Shown: positions 54,045 to 60,481 of the stretch, piece by piece
Position numbering within the stretch: position 1 is the first letter of the stretch
Layout: each line of letters starts with the position of its first letter
DNA from: Stieleria sp. JC731
GTDB lineage: Bacteria; Planctomycetota; Planctomycetia; Pirellulales; Pirellulaceae
Assembly (NCBI RefSeq): GCF_020966635.1
Contig: NZ_JAJKFQ010000002.1
Location: 496,001 to 560,000, forward strand
DNA length: 64,000 nucleotides
Direction: 5' to 3'
Notes under the pieces: generated by a model
What the model was told of the DNA's origin: nothing
Database searches by the model: none
What the model saw: only the letters and a program-made list of their open reading frames with translations
Position numbers and translations under genes: made by a program

Positions 54045-55245
54045 TCCGAACGACTCCAGACGTCGCAAATGGAGGCAAAGACTGGAGAAGGCGAACGCGA
54101 AAGTGATCGCGATGGCAAACCTGCCATCACTTTCGATCACCGCTCGCTTTACCATGGGCTTCCTTGCTTGGCCACTGAACACTAGCAAACCCGAAGAATG
54201 GATTAAGCAATCCAAATCGAAATGCGGGACGCTTGTAGGCATCTTTGGTCGCAATGTCGATTCCGCTGGCACCGCTTACGCGGCCGGCTTGGATGATTAC
54301 CTGTCAATCAATTGCACTGACAGCGAACTGTTCGCCAAGATGGCGCGAGCGGATCAGTTGGAATTGACGCAGCAGCGACTTTCGCAAGCACAAAAGCTTG
54401 AAGCGATCGGCGAGCTGGCTTCGGGAATCGCACACGAGATCAATACGCCGATTCAATACGTCGGTGACAACACTCGATTCGTGGAATCGGCGTTTGAGGA
54501 TCTCGTCGAAATCCTAAAAGCCTGCCAGTCACTGATCGGGATCGAAGACGCCGGTGAGATGCAATCGACGATTGACCAACTCAAAGCGGCGATGGACGAA
54601 GCGGACGTCGAATACCTACTTGACGAAATCCCATCAGCGATTGGCCAAACCCTTGAAGGCGTCGACCGAGTCGCCAACATCGTTCGGGCAATGAAAGAGT
54701 TTGCCCATCCCGGTGTCAGCGAGATGACCCAGGTTGACCTGACCCAGGCAATCGAAAACACAATCATGGTGGCTCGCAATGAATGGAAATACGTCGCGGA
54801 TATCGAAACGATCTTTGACCCGAACCTGCCGGCGGTCCCTTGCCTTCCTGGCGAACTGAACCAAGTCCTATTGAATTTAATCATCAACGCCGCACATGCG
54901 GTCGCGGACAAGGTCGGTGAATCTTCTGACCAGAAAGGCAAGATCGTCGTCAGCACGAAGCACAGCCCACCGTGCGCAGAAATTTCGATCAAAGACAGTG
55001 GAAGTGGTATCGCGCGTGAAAACCTCGAACGCATTTTCGCACCGTTCTTTACAACCAAGCCGGTGGGCAAAGGAACCGGGCAAGGCCTCGCCATCGCCCA
55101 CTCGGTGATCGTGGACCGTCACGGCGGAACCATTGATGTTGATAGCCAAATCGGAAAGGGAACGGCGTTTATTATCCGCTTACCGTTGGACCAGTCCTCA
55201 ACAGAATCGACAGACCGCTCACGCCAGCTAGCTCAGACGGAATAG
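54025..55245 (+). CDS. Histidine kinase with N-terminal pseudo-receiver
   Basis: The ATG at 54025, after GGCGGGAGC, gives 406 residues. Residues 1-110 look like a receiver fold ([16 protein letters not shown]) but the expected phospho-Asp strand reads GTLVGIFGRN, with no Asp, so it is probably a pseudo-receiver. The kinase part has [15 protein letters not shown] with His137, an N-box LIINAAHAVAD, DSGSGI and GTGQGLAIAHS. It is closely similar in layout to the kinase upstream, including the helical segment between H-box and ATPase, which points to a tandem duplication followed by sensor exchange. Confidence 0.82.
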   Translation: MKVLLVDPNDSRRRKWRQRLEKANAKVIAMANLPSLSITARFTMGFLAWPLNTSKPEEWIKQSKSKCGTLVGIFGRNVDSAGTAYAAGLDDYLSINCTDSELFAKMARADQLELTQQRLSQAQKLEAIGELASGIAHEINTPIQYVGDNTRFVESAFEDLVEILKACQSLIGIEDAGEMQSTIDQLKAAMDEADVEYLLDEIPSAIGQTLEGVDRVANIVRAMKEFAHPGVSEMTQVDLTQAIENTIMVARNEWKYVADIETIFDPNLPAVPCLPGELNQVLLNLIINAAHAVADKVGESSDQKGKIVVSTKHSPPCAEISIKDSGSGIARENLERIFAPFFTTKPVGKGTGQGLAIAHSVIVDRHGGTIDVDSQIGKGTAFIIRLPLDQSSTESTDRSRQLAQTE

Positions 55246-55330
55246 CTGTCGTATTCCAGCACTCAGTCAACCGGCCCATGTGAATGCCAACCCAGTCCAA
55301 CCCAACGAATACCATTGAGGAACTTTACTC

Positions 55331-56521
55331 GTGAGCAAAATGCAAGTCTTGTTCGTCGATGACGAACCCAACGTCCTATCCGGCTTACGACGGATGCTTC
55401 GCCACCAGCGTTCCGCCTGGGATATGTATTTCGTCAACGGTGGTGAAACGGCGCTGAAGTGGTTAACGGAAAACCCGTGTGACGTGATCGTTACCGACAT
55501 GCGTATGCCGGGCATCGATGGGGCGGAATTGCTGCGACGGGTTTCGGAACTGTATCCCAACACCGTCCGGTTAGTACTCAGCGGCCAATCGGAACACGAA
55601 AAGATCCTTCGAGCGGTTGGCCCGGCACATCAGTTCATGTCGAAACCCTGCGATCCGCAAGTTTTGGTCAACACGATCGAACGCGCTTGTGGCCTTCATA
55701 GCCAACTACGTGATGAGAAGCTCAAGGGATTGATCTCTCAACTGACAACACTACCGAGCCTTCCAAAGATTTATTTCGAGTTGGTCAAAGACCTAGAGTC
55801 AGACGACACATCGGTGGAACGGATTGGAAAAAAGATCGGCTCGGATGTGGCGATGACGGCGAAGGTTTTACAGCTCGTCAACTCATCGTTTTTCGGTCTA
55901 CCACAACGAGTCTCCTGCCCGGAGCACGCTGTATCGCTATTGGGATTGAACGTCATCCGTCCCTTGGTGCTAACCGCAAAAGCATTTTCACAATACGAAG
56001 ACTTGCGGGTCAGAGGCTTCGCCTTACAAGAAATGATTGACCATTCGGTTTCGGTGGCAATGCTCTCCAAACGGATCGCCGAATCGGAAAGTTCCGACCC
56101 GCATTTGGTCGACGATGCGTTCATCGCGGGCATGGTCCATGACGTTGGAAAACTTGTACTGGCGCACAACCTGAAAGACGACTACAGCGAAGTGATCGAC
56201 ACCGCTGCCAAATCAGGAATTCCTATCCATATTGTCGAACAGCAAGCGTTCAATGCGTCACATGCCGAAGTAGGTGCCCACCTCCTTGGCCTCTGGGGAC
56301 TTCCCCATCCGATCGTCGAAGCCGTCGCGTTTCATCACCGCCCCTCGGATGCTCAAAACACTTCATTCTCGCCATTGACCGCGGTGCACTTGGCTGACTG
56401 CCTGAACCATCCGTACGACGAGAATGAAACAGCGATTGATCACGACTACATCCAATCGCTCGGATTGACAGAGAAACTGGAAAAGTTCGCCAACATGTCC
56501 GCAGGAGAAGTGTTGCAGTGA
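55331..56521 (+). CDS. Response regulator with HDOD output domain
   Basis: A GTG at 55331, 9 bases after GAGGAA, gives 396 residues. The receiver (residues 5-125) has DDE at 10-12, phospho-Asp56 in VTDMRMPG and Lys105 in SKPC. The rest is an HDOD domain (LPSLPKIYFELVKDL, then VNSSFFGLPQRV and GMVHDVGKLVLAH). HDOD domains are non-catalytic HD relatives used in signal regulation. The gene is 85 bases after the second kinase and overlaps the next gene (GTGA). Confidence 0.9.
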   Translation: MSKMQVLFVDDEPNVLSGLRRMLRHQRSAWDMYFVNGGETALKWLTENPCDVIVTDMRMPGIDGAELLRRVSELYPNTVRLVLSGQSEHEKILRAVGPAHQFMSKPCDPQVLVNTIERACGLHSQLRDEKLKGLISQLTTLPSLPKIYFELVKDLESDDTSVERIGKKIGSDVAMTAKVLQLVNSSFFGLPQRVSCPEHAVSLLGLNVIRPLVLTAKAFSQYEDLRVRGFALQEMIDHSVSVAMLSKRIAESESSDPHLVDDAFIAGMVHDVGKLVLAHNLKDDYSEVIDTAAKSGIPIHIVEQQAFNASHAEVGAHLLGLWGLPHPIVEAVAFHHRPSDAQNTSFSPLTAVHLADCLNHPYDENETAIDHDYIQSLGLTEKLEKFANMSAGEVLQ

Positions 56522-57678
56522 CCGAAAGAATCCTACTTGTCGATGACGAGCCTAACATCTTGCAGGGTTTCAAACGGCAGCTTCGCAAAGACTACGACGT
56601 CGAGCTCGCAGTTGGCGGGATCGAGGCCCTCAAGACGCTGAAAAATGACGGGCCGTTCGCAATCGTTGTTTCCGACATGCAGATGCCGGAAATGACGGGT
56701 GCGGAATTGCTGAGCAAGATCAAAGACCTGTACCCCAATACGGTCCGGGTTATGCTGACCGGCAATGCCGACCAGAACACAGCTGCGATCGCGGTGAATG
56801 AAGGTCGAATTTTTCGGTTCCTCAACAAGCCGTGTCCGCCAGACCAATTGGCCAAGACCCTTGATGCGGGACTGGAACACTATCGCCTCATTACGGCTGA
56901 AGCTGAGCTTCTGAACAAGACGCTTGCCGGCAGCGTCAGGATGTTGACTCAGGTCTTGTCGATGACCATGCCTGACTTGTTCGGACTGACGCATCAAGCG
57001 AGACACTGGGCGAAGATGATCGCACCAAGGTTGGGTGTCGGGCCTGTTTGGCAAGTGGAAATTGCAGCCATGCTGATGCATGTCGGCTTTGTCGCGCTGC
57101 CTCGTGAGGCGATTGTGGCGTACTTGAAGGGTGGAACGATCCCACAGAACTTCCAGTCTCTTATCGCTAACACACCACAATTGGGTTGCGACTTGGTCTC
57201 CGCTGTGCCACGGCTTGAGACGGTTGCCGAAATCATTCGCCAACAACATGGGCCGGCTGCTGATCCGACACCCTTGGCATCGCGAATCCTTCATGCGATC
57301 GCTGACTACCAGCGGTTCGTACGAACCGACTCGTCACGCGATGTACTGGAGAAAATGAAGGGACTGAAGGAATATGACCAGTACGTCATTCAGGCACTGG
57401 GCAAAGTGATCTGCGAAACCCGCGGACGCCAAGCGGTCGGTATCAACCAACTTAAAGACGGCATGATTCTTCATGCCGGAATCCAAGACAATAGCGGACG
57501 GTTGCTGCTGGCTGCTGGAATGGAAGTCCACCAGGCAATGATTCAAAAACTGACGATCCTTTCCCAATCAGCAACCGGCGTCCGTGAACCGATCGAAGTC
57601 CAATCTGATGAACCCGTTGATTCGGACACGACCGAATCAACCGTCGAAGTCTCGCACCTAATTTTTGAAGGGGTCTAG
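56518..57678 (+). CDS. Response regulator with degenerate HD-GYP domain (HnoD-like layout)
   Basis: The GTG start overlaps the previous stop; 386 residues. The receiver has DDE at 9-11, Asp53 in SDMQMPEM and Lys104 in NKPC. The following domain aligns with HD-GYP phosphodiesterases, but the metal and substrate residues are gone: the HDIGK position reads MHVGF, the later H-P-x-x-G His is Thr (NTPQLGCD), and the HHE-GYP segment reads QQHGPAAD. It should not hydrolyse cyclic di-GMP. In the Shewanella H-NOX network, HnoD is likewise a receiver fused to an inactive HD-GYP that acts allosterically; the likeness in layout and context is noted, not proof of orthology. It has a C-terminal extension of about 110 residues. 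Confidence 0.82.
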   Translation: MTERILLVDDEPNILQGFKRQLRKDYDVELAVGGIEALKTLKNDGPFAIVVSDMQMPEMTGAELLSKIKDLYPNTVRVMLTGNADQNTAAIAVNEGRIFRFLNKPCPPDQLAKTLDAGLEHYRLITAEAELLNKTLAGSVRMLTQVLSMTMPDLFGLTHQARHWAKMIAPRLGVGPVWQVEIAAMLMHVGFVALPREAIVAYLKGGTIPQNFQSLIANTPQLGCDLVSAVPRLETVAEIIRQQHGPAADPTPLASRILHAIADYQRFVRTDSSRDVLEKMKGLKEYDQYVIQALGKVICETRGRQAVGINQLKDGMILHAGIQDNSGRLLLAAGMEVHQAMIQKLTILSQSATGVREPIEVQSDEPVDSDTTESTVEVSHLIFEGV

Positions 57679-57682
57679 AACA

Positions 57683-58057
57683 ATGGCTTCTGTACTTTTA
57701 GTTGATGACGACAGCTACCTTCTAAGCGGCCTTCGTCGAAGCTTGCGCGAACAACCCTATGAATTGTTCACAGCGAACTCGACAGAAACCGCCATCCAAA
57801 TGTTCCAACGTCAACCCTTTGATGTCGTTGTGGTTGACCAAAACATGGGTGGCCGATTGGGAACGGAGCTGATCGCTTGGGTCTCCAGTCACTTCCCTGA
57901 CACAGTGCGAATCATGTTGACCGGAGCCACTGACATGTGGGTCGCACAAGAAGCCGTCAACAATGGTGGCGTCTTCCGGTTCATGACAAAGCCTTGCTTA
58001 CCGCTGGACCTAGCTCTCGCTATCCACGAAGGCCTGGAAGCACAATCAAAAGTCTAG
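57683..58057 (+). CDS. Stand-alone receiver-domain protein
   Basis: This 124-residue product is a single receiver with DDD at 8-10, phospho-Asp52 in VVVDQNMGG, Thr80 in IMLTGAT and Lys103 in MTKPC. It starts four bases after the previous stop and ends the sensory operon. It has no output domain, so it may be a phosphate shuttle or sink between the kinases and the two larger regulators. Confidence 0.92.
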   Translation: MASVLLVDDDSYLLSGLRRSLREQPYELFTANSTETAIQMFQRQPFDVVVVDQNMGGRLGTELIAWVSSHFPDTVRIMLTGATDMWVAQEAVNNGGVFRFMTKPCLPLDLALAIHEGLEAQSKV

Positions 58058-58075
58058 ACCGTATTCGTCAAAACG

Positions 58076-58149
58076 CGGGTTTAGGGAACCCAGCGTCAAC
58101 ATCGCTCGGTCCCAAGAGCGGCTCGAACCGCTCTCCGAACCCTAACCCG
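58076..58149 (+). other. Nested stem-loop after the sensory operon
   Basis: CGGGTTTAGGG (58076-58086) pairs with CCCTAACCCG (58140-58149) with one bulge, enclosing a second perfect stem AGAGCGG/CCGCTCT (58115-58134) with a 6-base loop. It starts 18 bases after the last stop of the operon. No T-run follows, so it may be an RNA 3'-end structure or part of a small RNA. Confidence 0.45.
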
Positions 58150-58170
58150 AAAGGACTTTCCCTTGTCTTC

Positions 58171-58221
58171 ATTAGTGTTCAATTAGTGAAGATTAGTGGC
58201 TGGGAATTGAGAAACACTAAT
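58171..58221. repeat. Cluster of ATTAGTG heptamers
   Basis: ATTAGTG occurs at 58171, 58182 and 58192, and its complement CACTAAT at 58215-58221, in an AT-rich patch. Spacings of 11 and 10 bases put the direct copies on one helix face. Confidence 0.6.
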
Positions 58222-58677
58222 CGAACATTGATTAGAGCCGCTTCGTGCAGGCCTTTCGATTCGGCGGATAGGATTTCAAAGCGGCCGTTGACTTTTTCAA
58301 CTGACTCAAATGCTTGACGGCATGAACGCAGGATTTTGCAATTGACGACCTGCTCCCTAGTTGCCTGAGGTGAACTACGCCGCGGGCAGTTTTGCGACCA
58401 TCTGACACGAACACAAAACCATTCTGTCACACAGGACGTGCCGTCACGGCACACAACTTGGCAGTGCTCTAATCTGCGATCTTAAATGACGTGACAGTCA
58501 GTCGCATCTGATCGCGAGCGTGTACCTTTGATGTAGACTAAGCCCGATGCGAACAACTGCGATCAAACGATAATCGCGAGCGATTCGCCTAGCGTTGATT
58601 GTTCTTTAAACGCTATGACTGATGGCAGCTTGGTTGGCACCTTATCTGAAGTGTTCTCACATCAAAGGAGCTTGAAA

Positions 58678-59145
58678 ATGAACACCAAGTTAAAAGTCAA
58701 AGACTTGATGGCACGAAGTGTTGTCGCCATCGACTTCGATGCAACGGTCCACTCTGCGTTGGACATCATGATGGCAGACCGTCTTTCCTGCCTCCCGGTT
58801 GTCGCAGGTAATGGCAAGTGCATCGGCGTTTTAGCTCTACCCGACCTGATGCCGATCGCTAGCGAATCGGATCACCTGCTTGGCGAAGCCAGTGATGGAG
58901 TCATGGACCGCCTCTGGGTCGTTGACATCATGCGCGAACGCTTCGGAAGCGATCAAGTTAGCGAATTCATGAGCGACAATCCGGTCCTTATTGATGAATG
59001 GTCATCAGTTACCGAAGCCGCCGAACGGATGCTCAACAATGGCATCCACCACCTACCAGTGGTCAATGGCGATGAAGAGCTGATCGGAATCATCTCGTCA
59101 ATGGACCTTCTTCGTGCGATCGTCACCGCTGGCGCACAGGCTTAG
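58678..59145 (+). CDS. CBS-domain pair protein
   Basis: The ATG at 58678 has AAAGGAG 7 bases upstream; 155 residues. It is composed of two CBS domains: KVKDLMARSVVAIDFDATVH (first) and VSEFMSDNPVLIDEWSSVTE (second), each closing with the typical LPVV and G-V/I strands. Such pairs bind adenine nucleotides and act as energy or redox sensors. It follows the sensory operon after a 620-base gap, so it is probably expressed separately. Confidence 0.9.
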   Translation: MNTKLKVKDLMARSVVAIDFDATVHSALDIMMADRLSCLPVVAGNGKCIGVLALPDLMPIASESDHLLGEASDGVMDRLWVVDIMRERFGSDQVSEFMSDNPVLIDEWSSVTEAAERMLNNGIHHLPVVNGDEELIGIISSMDLLRAIVTAGAQA

Positions 59146-59397
59146 CTGTGTGTTCAGACGGTGAATCCGGCGTAACGGGCTCGCTCAAAATATGGGTCAC
59201 TGGGCCCAAACGACCTATTCTTCTAGCGAAAGCAGTGTGTCGCAAAACTGCTTTCGCTGCGCAAGCTTGATCCCCACACATCGAAACTTTCTGAAACTGC
59301 TAAACTGCTCGTCTCTGAACATCGATCGCAGACCAACCTGTCAGCCAGTTGACCCAATGCGATCAGATCCTCTGTTGGAACGACACGCAGGCATATC

Positions 59398-60465
59398 ATG
59401 AAGATCGCTGGGATCAACTTTGACCATTTCCATATGGGCGACCTATTGCGAATGGTGCATGAACACCCCGAGGCTGAAATCGTGGGGATATGCGACCATT
59501 CGCCCGAGAGAATGCAGGACGCAATCAATGCCTTCGGACTCTCACCCAAACAAGTCTTCACCGATCCGAAGGACCTGTTTGCCGCCACAGACGTTGACTT
59601 GGCGATACTTTGCCCGGCCGCATCAAAGCATGGCGAATGGGTTGAAAAAATTGCACCGTATGGCTGCGACATTCTTGTGGAAAAGCCCTTTGCCGGTTCA
59701 CTGGCCGAAGCAGATCAAATGATCGCCGCGTGTGAGTCTGCGTCAGTGCGGCTGGCCATCAACTGGCCGTTAACCTGGGTCGCCTCTCACCGAATGGCGA
59801 AACGCCTGATCGACGACGGCATGATCGGGGAATGTATCGAAGTCCATTACTATGGCGGCAACCGGGGGCCACTATGGCACGTCGCCGATAAGATCGAACG
59901 CACCACCGATGAGGTCCAGCGAGAAAAGCCAAACAGCTGGTTCTATAAACGCAGCCATGGCGGAGGATCAATGCTTGATTACCTCGGCTACGGCACAACG
60001 CTGGGCACCTGGTACATGGACTGCAAAACGCCGATCGAAGTGACCGCGATGGTTGATGAGCCAAGCGGTCTAGAAGTTGATGAGCATAGCATCGTCATCG
60101 CTCGATATGAGACTGGACTTTCGAAGTTCGAAACCCGATGGGGAACGTTTACCGATCCATGGACTCACCAGCCACAACCGAAATGTGGATTCGTGATTGT
60201 CGGAACTGAAGGAACGATCTCCAGCTACGACTATGATGACCAAATGCGAGTCCAGACGCGCGACTGCCCGGAGGGCAAATGGATTACTCCGGAAACGCTA
60301 CCGACGAGGTTCAAGAATCCAATCAATTACATGGTGAACGTCATCCAAAACGACCATGCGATTGAAGGCCCGCTTTCAATCAACATCAGCCGCATTGGAC
60401 AGCAAATTGTCGACACGGCAGCTATGGCAGCGGCCGAAAAGCGGACGATTGCGTTGCTTCAGTAG
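59398..60465 (+). CDS. Gfo/Idh/MocA family NAD(P)-dependent oxidoreductase
   Basis: This 355-residue protein begins MKIAGINFDHFHMGDLLRM, a variant nucleotide-binding strand without the usual GxGxxG, followed by IVGICDHSPERM. The family motif EKPF is present (ILVEKPFAGS), with the conserved Lys. The C-terminal half is the substrate-binding beta-sheet domain. Members oxidise or reduce sugars and related polyols; planctomycetes carry many of them. The specific substrate cannot be inferred. It converges with the next gene, with stops nine bases apart. Confidence 0.87.
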   Translation: MKIAGINFDHFHMGDLLRMVHEHPEAEIVGICDHSPERMQDAINAFGLSPKQVFTDPKDLFAATDVDLAILCPAASKHGEWVEKIAPYGCDILVEKPFAGSLAEADQMIAACESASVRLAINWPLTWVASHRMAKRLIDDGMIGECIEVHYYGGNRGPLWHVADKIERTTDEVQREKPNSWFYKRSHGGGSMLDYLGYGTTLGTWYMDCKTPIEVTAMVDEPSGLEVDEHSIVIARYETGLSKFETRWGTFTDPWTHQPQPKCGFVIVGTEGTISSYDYDDQMRVQTRDCPEGKWITPETLPTRFKNPINYMVNVIQNDHAIEGPLSINISRIGQQIVDTAAMAAAEKRTIALLQ

Positions 60466-60481
60466 CAGCAAGCGCTACTGA
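60459..60481. terminator. Hairpin containing both convergent stop codons
   Basis: TCAGTAGC (60459-60466) pairs perfectly with GCTACTGA (60474-60481) around a 7-base loop. The stop codons of the two converging genes both lie within the stem, so one structure may serve both transcripts. No T-run is present. Confidence 0.4.

Larger units (their letters stand above)
58058..58677. other. 620-base region without a gene, holding structured elements
   Basis: No gene is supported. The first 90 bases can fold into a long stem and the next 50 hold ATTAGTG repeats (both listed separately). The remainder, up to a strong ribosome site for the CBS gene, is plain sequence. Confidence 0.5.

Noticed and set aside
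54453-55094. 213-codon antisense frame opposite the second histidine kinase
   Set aside because: Shadow of the kinase; rich in Ser, Arg and Thr without motifs.
56533-57294. 253-codon antisense frame opposite the degenerate HD-GYP regulator
   Set aside because: The + strand frame has clear receiver motifs; the reverse frame has none.
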